Shown: positions 1-6,668 of the stretch, piece by piece | Layout: every line of letters starts with the position of its first letter | Numbering within the stretch: the first letter of the stretch is position 1 | Source of the DNA: an uncultured Ruminococcus sp. | GTDB lineage: Bacteria; Bacillota; Clostridia; Oscillospirales; Ruminococcaceae | Reading direction: 5' to 3' | DNA: 12,635 nucleotides | NCBI RefSeq assembly: GCF_946187255.1 | Contig: NZ_CAMHRZ010000080.1 | Location: forward strand, 1-12,635 | Translations under genes and position numbers: made by a program | Notes under the pieces: model-generated | The model's database searches: none | What the model was told of the DNA's origin: nothing | The model's input: the letters and a program-made list of their open reading frames with translations, nothing else

Positions 1-2
1 GA

Positions 3-98
3 AAGAAATTCTATGTTTGTGAAAATGGGCCAGATAATTGTAACTATATTTCATGGAATAAACCTAAAATAGGAGAAAAGTGGTCTCCTAAACTTTCA
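3..98 (+). other. Topoisomerase zinc-finger-like tail fused in frame to the GH2 frame
   Basis: The 5' end of the open frame reads KKFYVCENGPDNCNYISW followed by NKPKIGEKWSP. This resembles the second half of a four-cysteine zinc finger from the C terminus of type IA DNA topoisomerases, where FYxCxN...CxYISW patterns recur. The two cysteine codons are at 18-20 and 39-41. GC content is 30% in bases 1-100 and 54% in bases 101-200. GH2 enzymes normally carry a short conserved FDxW-type stretch just before the KxxYDYxRFF segment, and it is absent here. The sequence change and the composition change coincide near base 95-105. I infer a junction between two unrelated sequences, either an assembly chimera at a contig end or a real recombination point. 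Identification of the zinc finger is from memory of the motif. Confidence 0.5.
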
Positions 99-2498
99 AA
101 GACGGAGTACGACTACAGCAGATTTTTCAAAGACAACGTGGAAAAGGATGTGGCTTCGTGGGTTCGGCGGGACAGGAACCATCCCTGCATCATCGGCTGG
201 AGCATTGGCAACGAGATATACGACACCCATGCGGGCGAGCGCGGGCAGGAGATAACTTCCCTGCTGAAAATGCTGGTGAAAAAGCACGACCCTCGCGGCA
301 ACGGCTTCATCACCATCGGCTCAAACTATATGCACAGCGAGAACGGGCAGAAATGCGCGGATATACTGAAAACAGCGGGCTACAACTACTCCGAGCGCCT
401 TTATGAAGAACATCATGCGGCGCACCCCGACTGGGCGATATACGGCAGCGAGACTTCCTCTGTGGTGCAGAGCAGAGGTATATACCATTTCCCCCGAGAA
501 CTGCCCATATTGAGCGATGACGACGAGCAGTGCTCTTCGCTGGGCAACAGTGCCCCCGGCTGGGCTGCCCGTAACTGGGAAGCCTGCATAATCCCCGACC
601 GAGATGCGGAATACTGCGCGGGACAGTTTATCTGGACTGGCTTCGACTACATCGGAGAGCCTACGCCTTATGCCACGAAAAACAGCTATTTCGGGCAGTA
701 CGACACCGCAGGCTTTGCCAAGGACAGCGCTTATATATTCCGTTCGGCGTGGACATCATGGGAGGACGCACCTTTCGTGCATATTTTCCCCTACTGGGAT
801 CACAATGAGGGGGAGCTGATCGATATCCGCGTGGCTTCAAATGCGCCGATGGTGGAACTTTACTTCAACGGTGAGCTTATCGCTTCAAAAAAGTTCGACC
901 GAAAGACCTGCACACAGCTGACCCTTGATGCACAGCTTGCCTACACAGCGGGCGAACTGCTGGCGATAGCACGCGATGACAAAGGCAATGAACTTTGCCG
1001 CGATATACAGCGCAGTTTCGGGGATACGGCGGAGATAAGGCTCACCCCCGACAAGCTGACGATGAACGCGGATGGCAGAGATATGATATTCATTGATATA
1101 TCAGCCTACGACAAGGACGGCACATTTGTGGCGAATTCCAACGACCGCGTGACCGTTTCGGTAAGCGGTGCGGGCAGGCTGGTGGGGCTTGACAACGGCG
1201 ACTCCACCGACTACGACAGCTACAAGGGTATCTCCCGCAGGCTTTTCAGCGGAAAGCTGCTTGCCATGATAGCCGCTGTGAACAGGGGCGGAGACATTAC
1301 CGTAAGAGTGACCTCACGCGGGCTCCCCGATGCGGTGCTGACCCTGAATGCGGCGGATACCGACAGCGATGTACTTCCATGTTTTACCTGCTGTGAGGAA
1401 AACAAGCCCGTACCCAACGACTTCGGCATACCCGACGACGAAAAGCCCATCCGCAGGATAGAGCTTTCGGGCAGTGAAAGGAGCTTTTCTCCCCAAAGGC
1501 GTGAGCTGACATTCGGGTACAGACTTCTGCCGCAGGATACCACCTACAATGATATTGTCTTCCGTGTGACTGACGCTTCGGGCATAGACTCAAACAAAGG
1601 CAGGATAAAGCACTTTGACGGCAGTACCGTTACTGTTGAATGTCTTGGTGACGGCGAGATGTACCTGCGGGCGCAGGCGAAAAACGGCACCGACAAGTAC
1701 CATATCCTGTCCGCAGTAAAACTCACCGCAGAGGGCATCGGCAGTGCCTGCAATGACCCCTACAAGATGATAATGGGCGGTTCTTTCACGCTTGAACACG
1801 GCAAAGTCACTCCCGGAATACAAAAGGGTGTCAACTTATGCAGAGGTGCCTGGTGCGGCTTTGAGAAAGTTGATCTCGGCAGCATTGGCAGCGACACGTT
1901 CACACTGCCTGTTTTCACCACCGTATCCTTCCCCGTGAAGATAGAACTTTGGGACGGCACCCCCGAAAACGGCGTGCTTTTGCAGGAACTTGACTACTGC
2001 CAGCCCTCAGAATGGCTGGTATACAAGCCCCAGACCTACAAGCTGAAAAAGCCTCTGCAGGGAGTTCACACCCTCTGCTTTAAGGCGGGTTTTGAGCTGG
2101 ACATTCAGGGCTTTGTATTTGAAAAGCGCCCGAAGGAGACTGCCGAGATAATGGCGGCTGATGCTGAGAATATCTACGGTGACAGCTTTGTTAAGGAAGA
2201 AGAAGCGGTAACAGGCATTGGCAACAATGTGAATATTTTCTTCGGTGAGTTCGATTTCAGCGGCTTCACCCCCGAAAAAGTCACAATCAAAGGGCGTTCG
2301 CGTCTGCCTGTGAACAGCATACATCTGCTTTTCAAGGGCGAGGACGGCAGCGAAAGGCGTTTGCTGTGCGAGTTTGCGGGCGCAGAGGGCTACACCGAAC
2401 GCGCATTCCCTGTTGACGGCTTAAAGGGAAAAGGCACTGTGGAATTCGTTTTCCTGCCCGGCAGTGAATTCGATATGTACTCATTCAGATTTGAATAG
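3..2498 (+). CDS. Glycoside hydrolase family 2 (beta-galactosidase type), 5'-truncated
   Basis: This is the C-terminal part of a GH2 exo-glycosidase that hydrolyses terminal beta-linked sugars, most likely beta-galactosides. Numbering from the GTG at 138, the TIM-barrel signature RDRNHPCIIGWSIGNE ends at the acid/base Glu26, the likely nucleophile is Glu105 in YGSETSS, and FIWTGFDYIGEPTPY (164-178) is typical of the family. A DUF4982-like beta-sandwich follows (about 215-270, FPYWDHNEGELIDIRV), then an Ig/Big-like domain (about 300-400), then two beta-rich segments resembling carbohydrate-binding modules (about 540-660 and 700-786). The N-terminal sugar-binding and Ig-like domains and the start of the barrel are missing, so no signal peptide can be judged. 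The frame stays open to base 3. Residues from about 100 onward (KTEYDYSRFFKDNVEKDVASW) still look like GH2, so the GTG at 138 is internal to the domain and not a true start. Codons before about 100 look like a different protein (see the separate entry). Substrate specificity is inferred. Confidence 0.9.
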   Translation, partial: KKFYVCENGPDNCNYISWNKPKIGEKWSPKLSKTEYDYSRFFKDNVEKDVASWVRRDRNHPCIIGWSIGNEIYDTHAGERGQEITSLLKMLVKKHDPRGNGFITIGSNYMHSENGQKCADILKTAGYNYSERLYEEHHAAHPDWAIYGSETSSVVQSRGIYHFPRELPILSDDDEQCSSLGNSAPGWAARNWEACIIPDRDAEYCAGQFIWTGFDYIGEPTPYATKNSYFGQYDTAGFAKDSAYIFRSAWTSWEDAPFVHIFPYWDHNEGELIDIRVASNAPMVELYFNGELIASKKFDRKTCTQLTLDAQLAYTAGELLAIARDDKGNELCRDIQRSFGDTAEIRLTPDKLTMNADGRDMIFIDISAYDKDGTFVANSNDRVTVSVSGAGRLVGLDNGDSTDYDSYKGISRRLFSGKLLAMIAAVNRGGDITVRVTSRGLPDAVLTLNAADTDSDVLPCFTCCEENKPVPNDFGIPDDEKPIRRIELSGSERSFSPQRRELTFGYRLLPQDTTYNDIVFRVTDASGIDSNKGRIKHFDGSTVTVECLGDGEMYLRAQAKNGTDKYHILSAVKLTAEGIGSACNDPYKMIMGGSFTLEHGKVTPGIQKGVNLCRGAWCGFEKVDLGSIGSDTFTLPVFTTVSFPVKIELWDGTPENGVLLQELDYCQPSEWLVYKPQTYKLKKPLQGVHTLCFKAGFELDIQGFVFEKRPKETAEIMAADAENIYGDSFVKEEEAVTGIGNNVNIFFGEFDFSGFTPEKVTIKGRSRLPVNSIHLLFKGEDGSERRLLCEFAGAEGYTERAFPVDGLKGKGTVEFVFLPGSEFDMYSFRFE

Positions 2499-2531
2499 AT
2501 TTAGTAAACGGCGTGAAAGGAGGCGGTACCC

Positions 2532-3392
2532 ATGAAAGATAAGTTCAAAAGACCCGTGCTTGCCATACTCGCGGTGACGGCGGCAGCCTTTGTTATGGCG
2601 CTAAACAACAAGACCTTCATCAACACGGGCGGGCTTTACCCCGGAGGTGTGACGGGACTGACCATACTGATACAGCGCATATTCAATATGACGGCGGGTA
2701 TCGACCTGCCATTCACCCCCGTAAATATCGCGCTCAATGCGGTGCCAGTGTATATCGGCTTCCGCTTCATCGGGCGGAATTTCACGCTGTATTCCTGCCT
2801 GATGATAGTGCTGAACAGTATATTCACCGATATCATACCCGCACACATCATCACGGAGGATATACTCCTTATCGCCATATTCGGCGGGATAATCAACGGG
2901 CTTGCCATAAGCCTTTGCCTTAATGCGGGCGCGACCTCGGGCGGCACGGATTTCATATCCATATTCCTTTCGGAAAGGCGGGGCATCGACTCATTCAATA
3001 TCATACTGGGCTTCAATGCGGTCATTATATGCATCGCGGGTGTCATGTTCGGCTGGGATAAGGCGCTGTACTCCATAATATTCCAGTACACCTCAACGGC
3101 AGTGCTGCACGTTCTTTACAAAAAATTCCAGCAGAGCACGTTTTTCATAGTCACCGAAAAGCCCCACGAGGTATGTCGGGCGATATACGGTCTTACTCAT
3201 CACGGTGCGACCATACTGGAGGGTGAGGGCAGCTACGAACACTGCGAGAGGAACGTGGTATACTCTGTGGTATCGGCAGCGCAGGCGAAAAAGGTCATTG
3301 CGGAGATACGCAAAGCTGACAGCAAAGCCTTTATCAACGAGGTCAAGACCACCAAGCTGACAGGCAATTTCTATCAGCCGAAGGAAAAGTAG
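2532..3392 (+). CDS. YitT family membrane protein (DUF161 plus DUF2179)
   Basis: This 286-aa integral membrane protein belongs to the YitT family, whose members are common in Firmicutes and mostly of unknown transport or sensing function. Hydrophobic segments lie near residues 8-24, 35-52, 62-80, 85-105, 110-130 and 155-175. The family-typical NAGATSGGTD is at 131-140. The soluble C-terminal third (about 200-280, with ATILEGEGSY at 226-235) is a DUF2179 domain thought to face the cytoplasm. Length is normal. The start is well supported: AAAGGAGG at 2516-2523 sits 8 nt before the ATG. It lies 33 nt after the GH2 stop on the same strand with no obvious promoter between, so cotranscription is possible. 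A strong hairpin follows immediately. A YitT family match is nearly certain, but the substrate is unknown. Confidence 0.93.
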   Translation: MKDKFKRPVLAILAVTAAAFVMALNNKTFINTGGLYPGGVTGLTILIQRIFNMTAGIDLPFTPVNIALNAVPVYIGFRFIGRNFTLYSCLMIVLNSIFTDIIPAHIITEDILLIAIFGGIINGLAISLCLNAGATSGGTDFISIFLSERRGIDSFNIILGFNAVIICIAGVMFGWDKALYSIIFQYTSTAVLHVLYKKFQQSTFFIVTEKPHEVCRAIYGLTHHGATILEGEGSYEHCERNVVYSVVSAAQAKKVIAEIRKADSKAFINEVKTTKLTGNFYQPKEK

Positions 3393-3396
3393 ACAA

Positions 3397-3435
3397 GCAG
3401 CATTATCCCCCACGCCGAACGGGGGATAATGCTGC
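3397..3435. terminator. 15-bp perfect hairpin after the YitT gene
   Basis: The arms GCAGCATTATCCCCC (3397-3411) and GGGGGATAATGCTGC (3421-3435) are perfectly complementary around a 9-nt loop. The left arm begins 4 nt after the YitT stop. The sequence after the right arm is AAAATCGGG and has no U-tract on the plus strand, so it is not a textbook intrinsic terminator. It may act as a terminator with help from a factor, or as a 3' stabiliser. Confidence 0.65.
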
Positions 3436-3480
3436 AAAATCGGGTATACTGCGGGCTGTTTTTCGTGAAAGCTGCATTGC

Positions 3481-3509
3481 TTGACAAACAGCGGGATATG
3501 TGATATAAT
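3481..3509 (+). promoter_or_regulatory. Consensus sigma-A promoter for typA
   Basis: TTGACA at 3481-3486, a 17-nt spacer and TATAAT at 3504-3509 match both consensus hexamers exactly. A TG at 3501-3502 adds an extended -10 element. Transcription would start near 3515-3517, giving typA a leader of about 180 nt. Such a promoter is expected to be strong and to need no activator. Confidence 0.9.
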
Positions 3510-3522
3510 ATATTGTCTGAAA

Positions 3523-3557
3523 GTGACCTTGCGCTAAAACGCAGGGTTATTTTGCTG
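3523..3557 (+). promoter_or_regulatory. Attenuator-like hairpin in the typA leader
   Basis: CCTTGCG (3527-3533) pairs with CGCAGGG (3540-3546) around a CTAAAA loop. The stem can extend outward by A-T, G-U, T-A and G-U pairs to 3523 and 3550, for 11 bp in all. A T-rich stretch (TTATTTTGCTGTTT) overlaps and follows the right arm. This places a possible intrinsic terminator only about 10-40 nt after the predicted transcription start, well before the coding region. It could be a premature termination point of a regulated leader, or the end of a short RNA. The function is inferred; I recognise no known riboswitch class. Confidence 0.4.
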
Positions 3558-3695
3558 TTTGGGTGACTTCGTTAAAATGCACGTCAAGGAGTGCTGAGAA
3601 GGCCCGAAAATTATGGAAAATAGGCGATTTTTAAACTTTGGGTAAAAAATAGTAACTGTAAGGCAATATAACAAAGTCTAACGGGAGGAAGAAAA

Positions 3696-5510
3696 ATGGT
3701 AAGAGAAGACCTTCGTAATGTGGCGATAATCGCCCACGTCGATCACGGCAAGACCACTCTGGTCGATCAGATGCTGAAACAGAGCGGTACATTCAGAGAG
3801 AACCAGGCTGTCGAAGAGAGAGTCATGGACTCCAACGATATCGAGAGGGAGAGAGGCATAACCATTCTCGCCAAGAACACATCCATCAAGTACAAGGACG
3901 TTAAGATAAACGTCATCGACACCCCCGGTCACGCTGACTTCGGCGGCGAGGTTGAGCGTGTACTGAAAATGGTGAACGGTGTGCTTCTGCTGGTCGATGC
4001 TGCCGAGGGTCCCATGCCGCAGACACGTTTCGTGCTGCAGAAGGCTCTTGAACTGGGTCACAAGATCATCATCGTTGTAAACAAGATCGACCGTCCCGAT
4101 GCCCGCCTTAAAGAAGTGGTTGAGGAAGTGCTTGAACTCCTCCTCGACCTTGATGCGACTGACGAACAGCTGGACAGCCCTGTACTTTTCTGCTCGGGCA
4201 GAGACGGCACCGCTTCGCTGACAATGGACGGCGGCACGGATATGATACCCCTGTTCGATATGATACTCAGCTATGTTCCCGCTCCCGAGGTGGAGGACGA
4301 GGGCGATATGCAGTATCTGGTATCCGCCATCGACTATAACGAGTACGTCGGACGTATCGCCATCGGACGTATCGAGCGCGGTACCATGACCGTAAACCAG
4401 GATGTTACCATAGGTGACTACCACAACACCAAGCAGGAGTACCGCGGCAAGATCGTTACCATGTATCAGATCGAGGGTCTTAACAGAGTACCCGTAAACG
4501 AGGCTAAGGCAGGCGATATCGTTTGCATCAGCGGTATCGAGAATATCACCATCGGTGATACCATCTGCGATTTCGGCAAGTTCGATCCCGTACCTTTTGT
4601 AAAGATAAGCGAGCCCACCGTTGAGATGACCTTCTCGGTAAACAACTCGCCTTTTGCGGGCAGAGAGGGCAAGTTCGTCACCACCCGTCACATCAGAGAC
4701 AGGCTTTTCAAGGAACTGCTGAAGGACGTATCCCTGAGAGTTTCCGAGACCGACAATGCGGATACCTACCGTGTTGCGGGCAGAGGTGAGATGCACCTTT
4801 CGATACTCATCGAGAACATGAGAAGAGAGGGCTACGAGCTGGGCGTTTCCACACCCCGTGTACTTTACCGCGAGATAGACGGCAAGCTGAACGAACCTAT
4901 CGAGAGAGTAGTAATAGACGTTCCCGAAGACTGTGTTGGCTCCGTTATGGAGAAGCTGGGCAGCCGCAAAGGCGAGCTCCAGGCTATGAACCCCATCGGC
5001 AGCCGCATGAGACTGGAATTCCTCATACCTGCAAGAGGACTGTTCGGCTACAAGAGCGAGTTCCTCACCGATACAAAGGGCGAGGGCATAATGAGCTCGG
5101 TATTCGAGGGCTATGAGCCTTACAAGGGCGATATCCCCAAGAGAGCACAGGGTTCGCTGGTAGCTTTCGAGACAGGCGAGGCTGTGACCTATGGTCTGTA
5201 CAACGCACAGGAGAGAGGCGAGCTGTTCATCACAGCAGGCACTCAGGTATACGAGGGCATGGTAGTCGGTGCATCTCCCAAGTCGGATGATCTTGTTGTA
5301 AATGTATGCAAGAGAAAGCACCTGACCAACACCCGTGCCAGCGGTTCGGACGATGCACTGCGTCTTATCCCGCCCAGAAATATGTCCCTTGAGGACGCAC
5401 TGGAATTCCTGGCAGACGACGAGCTGCTGGAAGTTACTCCCAAGAGCATCCGCATCAGAAAGAGAACTCTGAGCAACACTCAGAGAGCTAAGGACAGAGC
5501 GAAATTATAA
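3696..5510 (+). CDS. typA: Translational GTPase TypA/BipA
   Basis: TypA is a ribosome-binding GTPase of the EF-G/LepA class. In other bacteria it supports ribosome assembly and growth under stress such as cold. The 604-aa length is normal. The GTPase motifs are intact: G1 AHVDHGKT (13-20), the switch I ERGIT (52-56), G3 DTPGH (75-79) and G4 NKID (129-132). The beta-barrel domain II, the EF-G-like domain III, the V-type domain and the family-specific C-terminal domain follow in the usual order (GRGEMHLSILIENMRREG lies in domain III). The SD GGGAGG at 3683-3688 is 7 nt before the ATG. The gene is monocistronic: it has its own consensus promoter and leader upstream, and a hairpin terminator and a convergent gene downstream. 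No anomaly is seen in the coding sequence. Confidence 0.98.
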   Translation: MVREDLRNVAIIAHVDHGKTTLVDQMLKQSGTFRENQAVEERVMDSNDIERERGITILAKNTSIKYKDVKINVIDTPGHADFGGEVERVLKMVNGVLLLVDAAEGPMPQTRFVLQKALELGHKIIIVVNKIDRPDARLKEVVEEVLELLLDLDATDEQLDSPVLFCSGRDGTASLTMDGGTDMIPLFDMILSYVPAPEVEDEGDMQYLVSAIDYNEYVGRIAIGRIERGTMTVNQDVTIGDYHNTKQEYRGKIVTMYQIEGLNRVPVNEAKAGDIVCISGIENITIGDTICDFGKFDPVPFVKISEPTVEMTFSVNNSPFAGREGKFVTTRHIRDRLFKELLKDVSLRVSETDNADTYRVAGRGEMHLSILIENMRREGYELGVSTPRVLYREIDGKLNEPIERVVIDVPEDCVGSVMEKLGSRKGELQAMNPIGSRMRLEFLIPARGLFGYKSEFLTDTKGEGIMSSVFEGYEPYKGDIPKRAQGSLVAFETGEAVTYGLYNAQERGELFITAGTQVYEGMVVGASPKSDDLVVNVCKRKHLTNTRASGSDDALRLIPPRNMSLEDALEFLADDELLEVTPKSIRIRKRTLSNTQRAKDRAKL

Positions 5511-5515
5511 TTCAA

Positions 5516-5539
5516 GCAATAAAAGCGAAGCGTTATTGC
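5516..5539. repeat. Short stem-loop in the typA 3' region
   Basis: GCAATAA (5516-5522) and TTATTGC (5533-5539) form a 7-bp stem with a 10-nt loop, 5 nt after the typA stop. It is followed by an AT-rich stretch to 5560 with near-palindromic TAATTCATAATTATA. It lies just before the main terminator and might be a secondary 3'-end structure or a copy of an interspersed element. Only one copy is in this window. Confidence 0.35.
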
Positions 5540-5560
5540 GTGCATTAATTCATAATTATA

Positions 5561-5604
5561 GCGCCCTCCGCGAGTTTGCGGGGGGCGCGGTGTTTATTGT
5601 TTTC
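5561..5604. terminator. Intrinsic terminator of typA, shared with the convergent regulator gene
   Basis: GCGCCCTCCGC (5561-5571) pairs with GCGGGGGGCGC (5578-5588), an 11-bp stem with one G-U pair and a 6-nt loop. It is followed by GGTGTTTATTGTTTTC, a T-rich tail in the plus direction. The minus-strand gene ends at 5611, so its transcript also enters the hairpin. The minus-side tail is AT-rich and not a clean T-tract. Confidence 0.8.
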
Positions 5605-5610
5605 GGATAA

Positions 5611-6195
5611 TTATTTCAGCCCATCCAACAACAGGTGCATTATCATCATTACGGCGAATGCTACCGCTCCCGCACCGATGGCGAGCAGAACTTTCTGATA
5701 GGGGCGCTTGACCTCTTCACGCATCTGTTCGAGTTCATCAAGGCTCTTCCCTTCGAGGAAGGCGGTTATTTCCTTGAAAGTCTGTATATTGTTCTTCTTT
5801 TTGAGCTTTTCGACCTTGAACGACACTCCTGTAGTCACTGCCATGAAGCATATCCATGCACCCGCTCCCCACCAGCCGAAAAACCTTGACAGCGGATAGG
5901 GCAGCAGCAGTGCGATGATGAACATCACGGCATAAATATTCGCCCAACGCTTGTATTCATCGATATTTGCACTGTCTATCTCTTTTTTCATAGTCTCAAC
6001 ATCTCCTTTGACAAGTTCGTCAAGGGTAACGCCAAAGATGTTGGAGAGTATCAGCAGGCTGTGAACATCGGGATAGCTTTTTTCATTTTCCCAGTTTGAA
6101 ACAGTCTGCCTGCTGACATAAGCCCTTGCGGCAAACTCATCCTGATTCCAGCCCCGCTCCTTGCGGAGTCTCTTTATCTGCGCACCCAGTTCCAT
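5611..6195 (-). CDS. XRE-family transcriptional regulator with C-terminal membrane segments
   Basis: This 194-aa protein has an N-terminal Cro/CI-type helix-turn-helix (about 3-62, recognition helix around VSRQTVSNWENE at 27-38). A linker and hydrophobic segments follow, at about 86-101, 106-125 and 168-189. A basic, charged stretch (about 128-165) lies between the second and third segments. The DNA-binding domain should be cytoplasmic and tethered to the membrane, a layout seen in many Firmicutes regulators of unknown signal. The SD GGGAGG (6203-6208) lies 7 nt upstream of the ATG. The gene has its own promoter overlapped by an inverted repeat, suggesting autoregulation (inferred). It follows a small membrane-protein gene on the same strand, 36 nt away, and converges with typA. 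The target genes are unknown. Confidence 0.9.
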   Translation of the reverse strand: MELGAQIKRLRKERGWNQDEFAARAYVSRQTVSNWENEKSYPDVHSLLILSNIFGVTLDELVKGDVETMKKEIDSANIDEYKRWANIYAVMFIIALLLPYPLSRFFGWWGAGAWICFMAVTTGVSFKVEKLKKKNNIQTFKEITAFLEGKSLDELEQMREEVKRPYQKVLLAIGAGAVAFAVMMIMHLLLDGLK

Positions 6196-6212
6196 GTTGT
6201 ATCCTCCCGAGA

Positions 6213-6236
6213 TGTGATATACACTATGATATCACA
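6213..6236. promoter_or_regulatory. Operator-like inverted repeat over the regulator promoter
   Basis: The arms TGTGATAT (6213-6220) and ATATCACA (6229-6236) are perfectly complementary with an 8-nt spacer. The element covers the -10 box of the minus-strand regulator promoter, the expected start of transcription, and the stop codon of the upstream small gene. The size and symmetry suit a dimeric HTH repressor. Binding by the adjacent XRE protein is inferred. Confidence 0.6.
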
Positions 6237-6254
6237 TTTCATCTTCTTTTTCAA
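6226..6254 (-). promoter_or_regulatory. Sigma-A promoter for the XRE regulator
   Basis: Read on the minus strand, TTGAAA (6254-6249), a 17-nt spacer and TATCAT (6231-6226) with an extended TG (6234-6233) form a good sigma-A promoter. The -35 and spacer lie inside the 3' end of the upstream small gene. The predicted leader is about 25 nt and contains the SD. Confidence 0.7.
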
Positions 6255-6414
6255 GTCCGAACAGTTCTCTGATCTCGGCATCTTCGGCAGTATCCCTGCC
6301 TGTGATGATACGATAAGCCTCAGTAATGCCTTTTTTTACCGCCCACTTTATCACAAAGTAAAGCGAGATCAGCACTATCACCGCTGTGCCGGCTGATATC
6401 CCAAGTTCCTGCAT
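6232..6414 (-). CDS. Small single-pass membrane protein (DUF6019-like)
   Basis: This 60-aa protein has one hydrophobic segment (about 8-24, including AVIVLISLYFVIKW), then a basic KWAVKKGI stretch and an acidic C-terminal tail (LFGLEKEDEM). The pattern YFVIKWAVKxGIxEAY recalls small DUF6019-type proteins of Firmicutes; this is from memory and not certain. An SD (GGGAGG, 6425-6430 as read on the minus strand) lies 10 nt before the ATG, which supports a real gene. It precedes the membrane-anchored XRE regulator by 36 nt and may work with it. The stop codon falls inside the regulator's operator-like repeat. The function is unknown. Confidence 0.75.
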   Translation of the reverse strand: MQELGISAGTAVIVLISLYFVIKWAVKKGITEAYRIITGRDTAEDAEIRELFGLEKEDEM

Positions 6415-6517
6415 AGCCCTTTCACCTCCCGTCCATGTTTTGTTCCTGCTGATATTTTACCACCCTCTCAGACGAAAATCCACCCAAACATCTTTACAAA
6501 AATGGCGTGCAGGGGAA

Positions 6518-6535
6518 TGTAAAAGGTCTTTTACA
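6518..6535. promoter_or_regulatory. 18-nt palindrome between divergent genes
   Basis: TGTAAAAG (6518-6525) and CTTTTACA (6528-6535) are perfect inverted repeats separated by 2 nt. The site lies in the 254-nt space between the minus-strand small membrane gene and the plus-strand operon, about 75 nt upstream of the operon -35 box. It has the form of a repressor or activator binding site. The cognate protein is unknown. The rest of the 6415-6668 region holds only the operon promoter and the two SD sequences that I can name. Confidence 0.5.
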
Positions 6536-6609
6536 TCGCGTATCTGCGCGGTTTTGGCGGCATTGCCCCGACATAGTGTATTAAGTGCGGGCAGGGCTTT
6601 TTTTCACAC

Positions 6610-6638
6610 TTGCAATATCTCAAAAAATGTGTTAAAAT
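6610..6638 (+). promoter_or_regulatory. Promoter of the six-gene operon
   Basis: TTGCAA (6610-6615), a 17-nt spacer and TAAAAT (6633-6638) with an extended TG at 6630-6631 fit a sigma-A promoter. The -35 box is weak (4 of 6) and the -10 box good (5 of 6). The start of transcription would be near 6645, leaving a leader of about 25 nt with the SD GGAGG at 6654-6658. Confidence 0.65.
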
Positions 6639-6668
6639 ATATCCGACAACACCGGAGGGGGTGGGGCT

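Noticed and set aside
3594..3605. CTGAGA in the typA leader, suggestive of a TPP riboswitch
   Set aside because: The other conserved TPP elements (the GAACCTGA-type segment and the matching stems) are missing, and typA is not a thiamine gene.
3678..5321. Minus-strand open frame of 547 codons opposite typA
   Set aside because: It lies fully antisense to a gene with intact GTPase motifs, has no recognisable domain, and its length follows from the biased codon use of typA.
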